Source: Sulfitobacter sp. S190
GTDB taxonomy: Bacteria; Pseudomonadota; Alphaproteobacteria; Rhodobacterales; Rhodobacteraceae
DNA: 64,000 nt
Assembly: GCF_025141935.1 (NCBI RefSeq)
Contig: NZ_CP081120.1
Coordinates: forward strand, 2,046,001-2,110,000
Direction of reading: 5' to 3'
Position numbers and translations under genes: made by a program. Below the pieces are notes generated by a model that made no database searches, was not told the origin of the DNA, and saw nothing but the letters and a program-made list of their open reading frames with translations. Shown one piece after another: positions 26,070-34,786 of the stretch (its first letter is position 1; each line of letters opens with the position of its first letter).

Positions 26070-26125
26070 CCGGTTTGACAAGACGCAACTTGCGCGAATC
26101 CAAACCGGCATTTCGCTTGGCGAAA
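26070..26125. promoter_or_regulatory. Inverted repeats in the promoter region of importer B
   Basis: CCGGTTTG (26070-26077) and CAAACCGG (26101-26108) are perfect 8-bp inverted repeats 23 bases apart. Directly beside them TTTCGC-TTG-GCGAAA (26111-26125) forms a compact 15-bp hairpin. They lie between the alcohol dehydrogenase stop and the first receptor gene of importer B, both read leftwards. The hairpin may terminate the preceding operon (although no T-run follows), and the wider dyad may be an operator for importer B. Confidence 0.5.
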
Positions 26126-26144
26126 CAAACCCCCTCCGTGCGGC

Positions 26145-27290
26145 TCAGGCGATACGCTCGAGCAGCGCGGTGGTGTTCTCGCGGGTCATCTCGACCGGGT
26201 TGCCGCCGGTGCTGGGATCCGCCAGCGCGCCCTCGACCACGCGCGCCACGTCAAGATCGTCGATACCCAGCCCCGTCAGGGTCTTCGGGATGCCAAGGCT
26301 TTCATTGAGCCCGTCGACATAGGCGCAGAACCCGTCAAACCCGCCCGGAATATCCAGATACCGCGCCGCCGCGTCGATGACACCGGTGATCGCGGGCTTG
26401 TTGAATTGCAAAACGGCGGGCATGCAAACGGCGTTCGTGGTGCCGTGGTGCGTGTGGTAGATCGCACCGATCGGGTGCGACAGCGCATGAATTGCGCCCA
26501 ATCCCTTCTGGAATGCGGTTGCCCCCATCGCGGCGGCGGACATCATGTGCGCGCGCGCCTCGATGTCACTTCCGTCTGCGTAGGCCCGCGGCAGGTATTC
26601 TTTCACCAAACGCATGCCTTCGAGCGCCATACCCTGCGACATCGGGTGATAATGCGGCGAGCAGAACGCCTCGACACAATGCGCAAAAGCGTCCAGCCCC
26701 GTGCCAGCGGTAATGAACTTCGGCATCCCGACCGTCAGTTCAGGATCGCAAATGACGACAGACGGCAGAAATTTGGGATGGAAGATGATTTTTTTCTCGG
26801 CCGTTTGCGAATTCGTGATGACCGATGCGCGCCCCACCTCTGATCCGGTGCCCGCGGTGGTCGGGACCGCGACGATAGGTGCGATGGCGTCGGCGTCGGC
26901 GCGGGTCCACCAATCGCCAATATCCTCGAAGTCCCACAAGGGGCGTGTCTGGCCAGCCCAGAATGCGACCAGCTTGCCCAGATCGAGCCCGGAGCCGCCG
27001 CCAAAGGCCACGACCCCGTCATGACCGCCCTCCCTGAAGGCGCGCACACCCGCTTCGGCATTCTGTTCATTGGGGTTCGGATCGACGTCCGAAAAAATCG
27101 CACGCCCCAGCCCCCCTGCTTCCAAGAGGTCGAGTGTTCGCGTGGTGATCTCCATCTCGGCCAGACCGCGATCGGTGATGAGCAATGGGCGTCTGATCCC
27201 CGCAGCGGCACAGGCGTCCGCGATTTCCGAAATGCGGCCCGCTCCGAAACGGACGGCAGTGGGATAGGACCAGTTGGCAGTTGGCGACAT
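26145..27290 (-). CDS. Iron-containing (group III) alcohol dehydrogenase
   Basis: This is an NAD-dependent alcohol dehydrogenase of 381 residues. It has the GGGSGLDLGK nucleotide site and PTTAGTGSEVGRASVI in the N-terminal domain. The metal site shows TGLDAFAHCVEAF and the histidine-rich ALSHPIGAIYHTHHGTTNAV, covering the expected Asp and three His ligands. It is the last gene of the operon after a glutamine-synthetase-like ligase and an aldehyde dehydrogenase, four bases from the latter. It probably oxidises the alcohol group of a gamma-glutamylated amino alcohol or a related intermediate. Substrate assignment is inference from context. Confidence 0.93.
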   Translation of the reverse strand: MSPTANWSYPTAVRFGAGRISEIADACAAAGIRRPLLITDRGLAEMEITTRTLDLLEAGGLGRAIFSDVDPNPNEQNAEAGVRAFREGGHDGVVAFGGGSGLDLGKLVAFWAGQTRPLWDFEDIGDWWTRADADAIAPIVAVPTTAGTGSEVGRASVITNSQTAEKKIIFHPKFLPSVVICDPELTVGMPKFITAGTGLDAFAHCVEAFCSPHYHPMSQGMALEGMRLVKEYLPRAYADGSDIEARAHMMSAAAMGATAFQKGLGAIHALSHPIGAIYHTHHGTTNAVCMPAVLQFNKPAITGVIDAAARYLDIPGGFDGFCAYVDGLNESLGIPKTLTGLGIDDLDVARVVEGALADPSTGGNPVEMTRENTTALLERIA

Positions 27291-27294
27291 GGGT

Positions 27295-28662
27295 TCAGGC
27301 TTTCTTCAGGTGGTATGATTTTGGACGGGTCAGATTGTGATAGCCGATCACCGACAGCCCGCCCCCGCGTCCCGTGTCCTTGCATCCGGTCCAGCATAGG
27401 GCGGGGTCAAGATAATCGGCGCGGTTCATGAAGACGGTTCCGGTTTCGATGCCGTCCCCGATGGCCTCGGCGCGCTCCGTGTCGGCGGTCCAGACCGACG
27501 CTGTCAGACCGAAATGGCTGTCGTTCATCAGCCGCAGGGCTTCGGCATCGTCCTTGACCGGCATGATGCCGACCACAGGGCCAAAGCTTTCATCGCGCAT
27601 CACCCGCATGTCGTGGGTCACATTCGTGAGGATTTGCGGACTGAGGTAGGCGCCGCCATCGTCTTCGGCGAAGGTATCGATATGCGCGGTCGCCCCGTCT
27701 GCCACGGCTTCGCTGATCTGGGCGCGGACCTCTTGGGCGAAGCGTGCGTGGGCCATGGGGCCCAGCGTGGTGTTGGTGTCCAACGGATTGCCCAGCTTGT
27801 AGCTGCGCACGATGGCGACCGCACGCTCGACGAATGCGTCGAAATGCGGCTCGGCCACGTAAATCCGCTCGATCCCGCAACAGCACTGCCCCGAATTGAA
27901 CATCGCACCGTCAATCAGGGTTTCGGCCGCTGCATCCAGATCGGCATCGTCGCAGACATAGCCGGGGTCCTTGCCGCCCAGTTCGAGACCGACGCCGGTG
28001 AATGTCCCCGCGGCCGCGCGCTCGATGGCCTTGCCGCCGCCCACCGATCCGGTGAAGTTCACAAATCCGAACGCCTTTGCCGCAATCAGCCCGGAGGTGG
28101 TCTCATGGTCGAGGAACACGTTCTGGAACACATCACGCGGCACCCCTGCCCCATGGAAGGCGTTTGCCATCCGCTCGCCCACGAGCGGGGTCTGGCTGGC
28201 ATGTTTCAGCACCACGGCATTGCCCGCGATCAGCGCGGGCGCGACGGTGTTGATTGCGGTCATGTAGGGATAGTTCCACGGGGCGACCACAAGTACGACA
28301 CCATGCGGGACACGTTTGATCAGACGCCGAAAGCTGTCGCTGTCCTCTATCTCGATCTCGGCCAGGGCGTCACGGGCAATGTCGGCCATATAGGCCGCGC
28401 GTTCGTTGAAGCCGCCGAATTCGCCGCCGTAGCGGACGGGCCGCCCCATCTGGTGGGCCAGTTCCGGTACGATGTCGTCGTTCATGGCACCCACGGCCGC
28501 AACACCGGCCATCACGCGGCTGATCCGGTCGTCGAGCGGCAGGGCTGCCCATTCGGCCTGCGCCTCTCGCGCCCGTTCGACCGCATCGGAAGCCGCTTGC
28601 GCAGACAGCGTTTCACGGGTGGCGTAAACCGATCCGTCGATCGGGGAAATGCAGCGGATCAT
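27295..28662 (-). CDS. Aldehyde dehydrogenase (PuuC/succinate-semialdehyde-dehydrogenase-like)
   Basis: This NAD(P)-dependent aldehyde dehydrogenase of 455 residues has the Rossmann segment VVAPWNYPYMTAI, the base-carrying GLELGGKDPGYV, the catalytic cysteine region NSGQCCCGIERIYV and DESFGPVVGIMPV. It starts one base after the stop of the glutamine-synthetase-like gene, with AAAGGG upstream of the ATG at 28662. In gamma-glutamylation pathways such an enzyme oxidises the gamma-glutamyl aldehyde. Here it would work between the alcohol dehydrogenase and a final hydrolysis step. Confidence 0.92.
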   Translation of the reverse strand: MIRCISPIDGSVYATRETLSAQAASDAVERAREAQAEWAALPLDDRISRVMAGVAAVGAMNDDIVPELAHQMGRPVRYGGEFGGFNERAAYMADIARDALAEIEIEDSDSFRRLIKRVPHGVVLVVAPWNYPYMTAINTVAPALIAGNAVVLKHASQTPLVGERMANAFHGAGVPRDVFQNVFLDHETTSGLIAAKAFGFVNFTGSVGGGKAIERAAAGTFTGVGLELGGKDPGYVCDDADLDAAAETLIDGAMFNSGQCCCGIERIYVAEPHFDAFVERAVAIVRSYKLGNPLDTNTTLGPMAHARFAQEVRAQISEAVADGATAHIDTFAEDDGGAYLSPQILTNVTHDMRVMRDESFGPVVGIMPVKDDAEALRLMNDSHFGLTASVWTADTERAEAIGDGIETGTVFMNRADYLDPALCWTGCKDTGRGGGLSVIGYHNLTRPKSYHLKKA

Positions 28663-28663
28663 A

Positions 28664-30028
28664 TCAAGCCCTTTCAAAGCCCCGCGCGATTTCCCAATCG
28701 GTCACGACGCGGTCAAATTCTTCCTGCTCCCATTCGGCGCAGCGTGTGTAATGGTCTACGACGCCATCACCGAATGCGTCGCGCAGCATCGCGGAATCGC
28801 GCAGGCTTTGCGTGGCTGCACGCAGCGATTGCGGAATGTCCTGCGCTTTCGCATCTTCGTAGACATCACCGCGTGTGGGAGGCGCAAGAGCCATCTTGTC
28901 CTCGATCCCCTTGATGCCGGCGGCCAGCATCGCCGCCTGCGCCAGATAGGGGTTCAGATCGGACCCTCCGATGCGGCATTCCACGCGGATGCCCTTGGTC
29001 CCGTCGCCACACAGCCGGAACCCCGCCGTGCGGTTGTCCACGGACCAGACGGTCTTGGTCGGGGCAAAGGTACCCTTGGCGAAACGCTTGTAGCTGTTGA
29101 TGTAGGGAGCGAGAAAAAATGTATAATCGGGCGCGTAGGCGATCACCCCTGCCATGTAGTGGCGCATCAGATCCGACATGCCCAACTCGGCATCGGCGTC
29201 ATAAAAAGAGGGCGTCCCGTCTTTCCAGAGCGATTGATGCACATGGCTGGACGAGCCGACCTTGTCGTGGTGCCACTTGGGCAGGAAGCTCGCCGCGCGC
29301 CCGTGCTGCCATGCGATCTCCTTTACTGCGTTCTTGGCGATCGTATGGTGATCGGCGCAGGCCAACGCCTCGGCGTAGCGGATATTGAGCTCTTCCTGAC
29401 CGGTTTCGGCCTCGCCCTTGGTATTCTCTATGGGCAGACCCGCGGCAAACAGATGGTTGCGGATCGGGCGCATGACGCCTTCTTCCTTGGTGGTCTGCAG
29501 AATGGCATAATCCTCGTTGTACCCGCTGATCGGTGTCAGATCGCGAAACCCGCCCTTGCGGATGTCATCGAAGGATTGCTCGAACAGGAAAAACTCCAGC
29601 TCCGTCGCCATCATCGCGTCAAAGCCCAGATCCCTGAGCCGCGCGATTTGCGACTTGAGCATCTGGCGGGGCGCGTGCGGGATCGGTTCATGGCTGTGAT
29701 GGTCGAGGATATCGCACATCACCATCGCTGTCCCTTCAAGCCACGGCAGGCGGCGGATGGTGGAAAGATCGGGCGCCATGACATAGTCGCCGTAGCCCTT
29801 CTCCCAGCTTGACGCGGCATAGCCCTCGGGCGTTGCCATCTCCAGATCGGTCGCAAGCAGATAGTTGCAGCAATGCGTTTCACGAAAGCTGGTTTCCACA
29901 AAGTTGACCGCGTGAAACCGCTTGCCCATCAACCGCCCCTGCATGTCCGGAAAACAGGCCAGCACCGTATCGATACTACCGTCCGCAACCGCCTGTTTCA
30001 GATCGTCGAATGAAAGCATGCCTGGCAT
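28664..30028 (-). CDS. Glutamine-synthetase-like gamma-glutamyl-amine ligase (PuuA/IpuC-like)
   Basis: This 454-residue protein of the glutamine synthetase superfamily would use ATP to join glutamate to an amine. It shows ATELEFFLF, ENTKGEAETGQEELNIRY, the ATP/ammonia-site segment SSSHVHQSLWKDG, NSYKRF...APTKTVWSVDNR and RIGGSDLNPYLA, all catalytic landmarks of the GlnT/PuuA branch. It is not a housekeeping GlnA: no GlnB or GlnK gene is near and it sits in a catabolic operon. The neighbours suggest activation of an imported amine as its gamma-glutamyl amide, as in putrescine (Puu) and isopropylamine (Ipu) pathways. Confidence 0.9.
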   Translation of the reverse strand: MPGMLSFDDLKQAVADGSIDTVLACFPDMQGRLMGKRFHAVNFVETSFRETHCCNYLLATDLEMATPEGYAASSWEKGYGDYVMAPDLSTIRRLPWLEGTAMVMCDILDHHSHEPIPHAPRQMLKSQIARLRDLGFDAMMATELEFFLFEQSFDDIRKGGFRDLTPISGYNEDYAILQTTKEEGVMRPIRNHLFAAGLPIENTKGEAETGQEELNIRYAEALACADHHTIAKNAVKEIAWQHGRAASFLPKWHHDKVGSSSHVHQSLWKDGTPSFYDADAELGMSDLMRHYMAGVIAYAPDYTFFLAPYINSYKRFAKGTFAPTKTVWSVDNRTAGFRLCGDGTKGIRVECRIGGSDLNPYLAQAAMLAAGIKGIEDKMALAPPTRGDVYEDAKAQDIPQSLRAATQSLRDSAMLRDAFGDGVVDHYTRCAEWEQEEFDRVVTDWEIARGFERA

Positions 30029-30050
30029 GGAGATGTCCTTTTGTCAGTGG

Positions 30051-30079
30051 CGGATGCCCCCTAAAACCGGGGACATCCG
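30051..30079 (-). terminator. Intercistronic hairpin after the TRAP receptor gene
   Basis: CGGATG-C-CCCC (30051-30061) pairs with GGGG-A-CATCCG (30069-30079) around a seven-base loop, with one internal mismatch. It lies between the stop of the TRAP binding protein (30099) and the ATG of the ligase (30028). A second stem, CGAGTA (30078-30083) with TACTCG (30100-30105), overlaps it by two bases and the receptor stop, so the two could compete. It probably lowers downstream expression or protects the receptor message. Confidence 0.65.
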
Positions 30080-30098
30080 AGTAGCAAATGCAGATGGG

Positions 30099-31136
30099 TT
30101 ACTCGAAGTTGTACGGGGCACCCGCCTGATTGATGACGCTGTTGTACTCCTTGAAGATGTTGACGATCTTCTGATGTACCTCGCCTTCTTGCGCGACTTC
30201 TTCCCAGAATTCCTTGGCCGCCGCTTCGACTTCGGCCCATTCGCCCGCGGGCACAGAGCGCAATTGCAGCTTGTCGCCGTTGGCACGCAGGGCCGCTTCG
30301 CCGCCCCAGTACCATTGGTTGCGGTAGGTGTGGCCCGCTTCGGTCGCCGCCATCACCACCGATTTGAGGTGGTCGGGCAATTCGGCCCAGCGTTCTTCGT
30401 TGACGAACCACGACCCGATCCATGCACCCGAGATATTGTTGGTCAGGAAGTAATCGGTCACGTCCGCCCAGCCCACGGTATAGTCCTCGGTGATGCCGGA
30501 CCACGCCATACCGTCGAGCTCGCCTGTCTGTACGGCGACTTCGGCGTCCTCGTAGGGGATGTTCACCGGTACCACGCCGAACTTTGACAAGAAGCGGCCC
30601 GCCGTCGGGAAGGTGTAGAGCTTGAGCCCATCCAGATCGGCAACGGAGGTGATTTCCTTCTTGGTGTTGAAGTTACACGGGTCCTGCCCCGCCGCGGACA
30701 GCCATTTGACACCGACCTTGGCGTATTCCTCATCCCAGATTTCGCGCAAACCGTATTGGTTGAACAGCACCGGCACATCGAGAATATGTTTGGTCGCAAA
30801 GGGGAAGTAGCCGCCGAACTGGCGCAGCGGTGTGGGCGACGCCATTGAATCGTCGTCGGAATGGACCCCGTCGATGGTGCCGCGCTGAAGCGCCTGGAAC
30901 AGTTCGCCCGTCGGTACGATCTGATCGGCATAGAACAGCTCGACCTCGAGCTCGCCGTTGGCATTGGCGTTGATGTAGTCGATCACAGGCTTGGTCACAT
31001 GCTCGCCCAGCGCGCTGCCGGCGTAGGTCTGGAACCGCCATTTGATCGCGGTTTGCGCCTGCACGATTGCGGGGCTGGCAAGCGCGGCCGCACCGCCAAC
31101 ACCCGCTGTGGTCAAAGACTTACGTCTGGTGGTCAT
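30099..31136 (-). CDS. dctP: TRAP transporter substrate-binding protein, DctP family
   Basis: This is a periplasmic receptor of 345 residues. The N-terminus MTTRRKSLTTAG with a following alanine-rich helix is a twin-arginine type signal. Mature residues include WRFQTYAGSALGEHVTKP and the DctP arginine region GLKLYTFPTAGRFLSKFG. It delivers the substrate to the DctQM membrane pair encoded directly upstream. The gene is placed after QM rather than before, and is followed by a hairpin. AGAGGA lies seven bases before the ATG. Confidence 0.92.
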   Translation of the reverse strand: MTTRRKSLTTAGVGGAAALASPAIVQAQTAIKWRFQTYAGSALGEHVTKPVIDYINANANGELEVELFYADQIVPTGELFQALQRGTIDGVHSDDDSMASPTPLRQFGGYFPFATKHILDVPVLFNQYGLREIWDEEYAKVGVKWLSAAGQDPCNFNTKKEITSVADLDGLKLYTFPTAGRFLSKFGVVPVNIPYEDAEVAVQTGELDGMAWSGITEDYTVGWADVTDYFLTNNISGAWIGSWFVNEERWAELPDHLKSVVMAATEAGHTYRNQWYWGGEAALRANGDKLQLRSVPAGEWAEVEAAAKEFWEEVAQEGEVHQKIVNIFKEYNSVINQAGAPYNFE

Positions 31137-31199
31137 TTCTATATCCTCTCTGTTGAAGGTCTTGATTTGAAATGTCCTGTTTTCAGGATCTTCTTTCTT

Positions 31200-32525
31200 T
31201 TAATTTCCATAGACATAGCCCGGCAGCCACAGGGCGATTTCGGGAAACGCCATGATTGTCCCCAGCGCCACGACCATCACCAGCACGAAAGGCAGGATGG
31301 ATCCGTAGATGTCACGCAGCGTGATTTCCGGCGGCGCCATCGCGCGCATCAGGAACAGGTTGTACCCGAATGGCGGCGTCATATAGGCGATTTGTGTGGT
31401 GATGGTATACAGCACACCGTACCAGATCAGGTTGAAGCCCAACTCCCCCACCAGCGGCACATAAAGCGGGGCAACAATCACCAGCATCGCGGTATCGTCA
31501 AGAAATGTGCCCATCAGGATAAAGCTCAGCTGCATCAGGATCAGGATCACCCAAGGGCTGAGGCCCAGCTTTTCGGTAAACAGGCTCTCGATCGCCTTGA
31601 CCGCGCCCAACCCATCGAAAACGGCCCCGAAGGCAAGGGCTGCGAGGATGATCCACATGAACATGCACGAGATGCCCAGCGTCTTGCGCACGCTCGTCTC
31701 GAAGACCTTGGCGGTCATGCGGCCCTTCAGCACCGCGGCGGCAAAGGCCGCAATCGCGCCGATGGCCGAGCTTTCGACCAGTGAAGTCCAGCCATTCACG
31801 AAGGGCACCATCATGGCGAAGAAGATGAAGAGCGGCAGCAGCCCCGCGCCCAGCAGCCTGATCTTTTCAGTGCGTGGCATTGCCCGTTCCTCGGGTGGCA
31901 GGATCGGGCCCAGCGCAGGGTTCAGCCGGCACCGCACCACGATATAGATCACGAACATCGCTGCCATCAGCAGCCCGGGCACCACGCCCGCCAGCCACAG
32001 CTGACCCACGGGTTGCCGCGCGATCATCGCATATAGGACCAGCACCACAGAGGGCGGCACCAGAATGCCCAGCGATGATCCGGCCTGTATCACCCCCGTC
32101 ACCATACGTTTGTCATAGCCACGCTTGAGCAGTTCAGGCAGTGCGATCGTAGCCCCGATGGCCATCCCTGCGACAGACAACCCGTTCATCGCGGAAATGA
32201 GCACCATCAACCCGATCGTCCCGACCGCGAGGCCACCCGACAGCCCCCCCATCCAGACATGAAACATCTTGTAGAGATCGTCGGCGATGCGGCTTTCGGA
32301 CAGGATGTAGCCCATGAAGATGAACATCGGCAGTGTCAGCAGCGGATACCATTTCATCAGCTTGATCGCCGCCGCAAAGCCCAGATCATACCCGCCGCGG
32401 TCCCCCCAGAGGAAAAACGCCGCAACGACAGCGACAAAACCGATGGCCCCGAAAACCCGCTGACCGGTCAGCAGCATCAGCATCATCGAGGAAAACATCA
32501 GGATGGCGATGACCTCATACGACAT
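31200..32525 (-). CDS. dctM: TRAP transporter large permease, DctM family
   Basis: This is an integral membrane protein of 441 residues with about twelve hydrophobic helices, including the DctM landmarks LPMFIFMGYIL, AMNGLSVAGMAIGATIALPELLKRGYDKRM, GSSLGILVPPSVVLVLYAMI and AYMTPPFGYNLFLMR. It couples sodium entry to solute uptake. The start at 32525 overlaps the DctQ stop by one base (TGATG). The longer frame to 32720 is DctQ sequence in another frame. A 63-base gap leads to the receptor gene. Confidence 0.93.
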   Translation of the reverse strand: MSYEVIAILMFSSMMLMLLTGQRVFGAIGFVAVVAAFFLWGDRGGYDLGFAAAIKLMKWYPLLTLPMFIFMGYILSESRIADDLYKMFHVWMGGLSGGLAVGTIGLMVLISAMNGLSVAGMAIGATIALPELLKRGYDKRMVTGVIQAGSSLGILVPPSVVLVLYAMIARQPVGQLWLAGVVPGLLMAAMFVIYIVVRCRLNPALGPILPPEERAMPRTEKIRLLGAGLLPLFIFFAMMVPFVNGWTSLVESSAIGAIAAFAAAVLKGRMTAKVFETSVRKTLGISCMFMWIILAALAFGAVFDGLGAVKAIESLFTEKLGLSPWVILILMQLSFILMGTFLDDTAMLVIVAPLYVPLVGELGFNLIWYGVLYTITTQIAYMTPPFGYNLFLMRAMAPPEITLRDIYGSILPFVLVMVVALGTIMAFPEIALWLPGYVYGN

Positions 32526-33046
32526 CAGATTTTCTCTCCCATGTCGTGTCCTTGCAACCGCAAGATATCCTTGAAAAATTCCGATATCGCCTGCAGCAGC
32601 ATAAGGAAAATACCCAGCACCATGATCGATTTGATGGGCCACAGATACGGGCGCCAGACGGATGAACTGCGCTCTCCGCCATAGCTGAACGAATACATCA
32701 GGCTTTCCCAGCCGCCCCACAGAAGGAACACGAGATAGACGATCAGGAAAAGGATGGTCATCGCATCAATCTGCGCCTTGCGGTGGTCCGACCACTCTCC
32801 GTAGAGCAGATCCATCCGGACGTTCGAACCCATCTGGATCGAATACGGCCCTCCCAGCATGTAATAGGCCACCATCGCGAACTGCGCGACCTCAAGCGTC
32901 CACAGGGAGGGCGAGAAGAACGTCTTGGACACCGACGACCACAGCAGGATCGCCATCATCACGAATATGCCATACATCACGATCCGCCCGATGCGGTAAT
33001 TCAAGGCGTCCACGATACCGATATAGCGGCGCATCAGCTTTTGCAT
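32525..33046 (-). CDS. dctQ: TRAP transporter small membrane subunit, DctQ family
   Basis: This is a four-helix membrane protein of 173 residues that pairs with DctM. Typical features are WTLEVAQFAMVAYYMLGGPYSIQMGSNVRMDLLY, which gives helix two and the basic loop, and IVYLVFLLWGGW. Its start lies 13 bases inside the 3' end of the amidohydrolase-like gene, so translation is coupled to it. Confidence 0.9.
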   Translation of the reverse strand: MQKLMRRYIGIVDALNYRIGRIVMYGIFVMMAILLWSSVSKTFFSPSLWTLEVAQFAMVAYYMLGGPYSIQMGSNVRMDLLYGEWSDHRKAQIDAMTILFLIVYLVFLLWGGWESLMYSFSYGGERSSSVWRPYLWPIKSIMVLGIFLMLLQAISEFFKDILRLQGHDMGEKI

Positions 33047-33795
33047 GCAACAGTCCCTTCGTCGACGAGGGCCGCCTTTATCCAGCCGGACAGCGTCTGC
33101 GCCATCTTGCCCTGCGCAGCAGCATCCAAGAGCAGGTCATTGCGCACTTCGATCATCACGTTGCGGTGGCCATGCGGCAACGCGTGGGTGCGCAAGGTAT
33201 GGGTTACACCGTCTTGCGGGCCGTAGGGTTCGTTGCGCGCGACCTTGTGCGTCACCGTGCCCGGCGCCAACGCCAGCATGCGGTCCGCAAGCCGCGCGTC
33301 GCTGTCGTGCAGCACGCCTACTTCCACCGCCCGGTGTTTGCCATGATAAACCGGCGTGAAGCTATGGATCGTCACCATGACAGGATCGCGCCGCGCGGCA
33401 AGACAGGCGGCGAGCGCATCGTGGAACGGCGTGTAATAGGTCGCGACCCGCGACTGGCGCTCGGCATCCGTCATCGCGCGGTTGCCCGGAATGTCGAACA
33501 CCTCGCTGCGGGCGGGCATCGCATCGGGCGCATGAGGGGGCCGGTTGCAATCATACACCAGCCGCGACGTGCGCGCCGCCACCAGCGTGGCATCCAGCAT
33601 ATGCGACATCCCACGCGCCACTGCCATCGCACCGGGATCCCACGCAATATGGCTTTCGCGGGCCGTCGCGGACAAGCCCAGCCCGTTAAATTCATCGGGG
33701 ATACGGTGACTGGCATGCTCGCACACCAACACAACCGGTGACGCCGCATCGGCATTCACAACTTCTACCAGATTTGTGTCGACCGTATGATTCAT
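33034..33795 (-). CDS. N-formylglutamate amidohydrolase-family protein
   Basis: This 253-residue protein belongs to the FGase/HutG2-like zinc amidohydrolase family. Visible motifs are VLVCEHASHRIPDEF, AWDPGAMAVARGMS, SRLVYDCNRP, VTIHSFTPVYHGKHRAVEVGVL and the late NVMIEVRNDLL. These include the His/Glu residues expected in the metal site. No histidine-utilisation genes are nearby, so a role in histidine breakdown is unlikely. As first gene of the TRAP/ligase/dehydrogenase operon it could hydrolyse the final N-acyl or gamma-glutamyl intermediate, releasing glutamate. This is inference. The ATG at 33795 is chosen for the GGGGG just upstream and the absence of conserved residues before it. Confidence 0.87.
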   Translation of the reverse strand: MNHTVDTNLVEVVNADAASPVVLVCEHASHRIPDEFNGLGLSATARESHIAWDPGAMAVARGMSHMLDATLVAARTSRLVYDCNRPPHAPDAMPARSEVFDIPGNRAMTDAERQSRVATYYTPFHDALAACLAARRDPVMVTIHSFTPVYHGKHRAVEVGVLHDSDARLADRMLALAPGTVTHKVARNEPYGPQDGVTHTLRTHALPHGHRNVMIEVRNDLLLDAAAQGKMAQTLSGWIKAALVDEGTVACKS

Positions 33796-33850
33796 CCCAC
33801 CCCCATCCCTACGAAAGTTCTTGCCAAGACGGGATTCTGTCAACAAAATT

Positions 33851-33893
33851 GTGAAAAATTTATCTCAGTCGATCTCGATCTGATATATTTTCA
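33851..33893. promoter_or_regulatory. Candidate RpiR operator in the divergent promoter
   Basis: GTGAAAAATTTATC (33851-33864) and GATATATTTTCA (33882-33893) are imperfect inverted arms around the centre TCAGTCGATCTCGATCT, which itself contains the repeated GATC(T)CGATC core. The gap (33796-33916) is markedly AT-rich and separates the rpiR-type gene from the amidohydrolase/TRAP operon. A TGAAA/TTTCA dyad is typical of RpiR regulator sites. The assignment rests on position and symmetry. Confidence 0.5.
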
Positions 33894-33916
33894 ATCAAAC
33901 CGGAGCCTGCTTCGCC

Positions 33917-34786
33917 GTGGATGAAACCCAGACCATCTCTGATCGTATCCACGAAAAGATGGACCAGATGACGCGCGCTGAGCGGCAATTGGCGCTGTCG
34001 ATCCTCGAGAACTACCCCGCATCAGGGTTGGGGCCGCTGGCCGCCTTGGCCAAAAGCGCGCAGGTGTCGGTGCCGACCGTCGCGCGCATGGTGCAAAAGC
34101 TGGGATATCGCGGATACCCAGACTTTCAGGCCGATCTGCGCGATGAACTGGGCGCGATAGCCAAAGGCCCGATTGCCAAGCACGAGACTTGGGCCGGAGG
34201 AGCGCCGTCCGAGCACATCCTGAACCGCTTTACCGACGCGGTGATCGACAACATCCGCAACACGCTCGCGCATATCGATCCTGCCGCCTTTGATGCGGCC
34301 TGTGCGCTGGTCGCGGACCGCAAGAGGCACCTTTATATCGTGGGCGGTCGAGTAACGCACACGCTCGCCGAATATCTGTTTTTGCATATGCAGGTCATCC
34401 GGCCGAACCTCACCCATGTGCAATCCACATCGAATACATGGCCACACTATCTGCTGAATGCGCAGGACGGTGATGTGTTCGTCATCTTCGATGTGCGTCG
34501 GTACGAGAACAACACGCTCAAGCTTGCGGAAATGGCCGCGGCGCGCGGTGCGCGGATCGTGCTGTTCACCGATCAGTGGCGCTCGCCCGTGCACCGGTTG
34601 GCCGACATCACCCTGACCAGCCGGATCATCGTGCCGTCTGCGTGGGATTCTGCGGCCACGACCATGTTGCTGACCGAAAGCATGATTTCCGCCGTCCAGA
34701 CGCTCAGCTGGGACAGTACACGCGACCGTATGCAGGAACTCGAAGAAATATTCGACAAGACCAAGCTGTTCCGCAAATTCCGGTGA
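33917..34786 (+). CDS. RpiR/MurR-family transcriptional regulator (HTH plus SIS)
   Basis: This is a 289-residue regulator. Residues 1-85 form the RpiR helix-turn-helix (MTRAERQLALSILENYP, AKSAQVSVPTVARMVQKLGYRGYPDFQADLRDEL). Residues 125-260 form the sugar-isomerase (SIS) fold with YIVGGRVTHTLAEYL and DVFVIFDVRRYENNTLKLAEMAAARGARIVLFTD. The effector is usually a phosphosugar, but SIS regulators near amine or amino-acid operons exist. The start is the GTG at 33917. It is divergent from the TRAP/ligase operon, its probable target. Its stop codon directly abuts the stop of the convergent LacI gene. Confidence 0.92.
   Translation: MDETQTISDRIHEKMDQMTRAERQLALSILENYPASGLGPLAALAKSAQVSVPTVARMVQKLGYRGYPDFQADLRDELGAIAKGPIAKHETWAGGAPSEHILNRFTDAVIDNIRNTLAHIDPAAFDAACALVADRKRHLYIVGGRVTHTLAEYLFLHMQVIRPNLTHVQSTSNTWPHYLLNAQDGDVFVIFDVRRYENNTLKLAEMAAARGARIVLFTDQWRSPVHRLADITLTSRIIVPSAWDSAATTMLLTESMISAVQTLSWDSTRDRMQELEEIFDKTKLFRKFR

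Noticed and set aside
33034..33795. HutG of histidine degradation
   Set aside because: No other hut gene is nearby. The gene is embedded in an amine-type TRAP and ligase operon.
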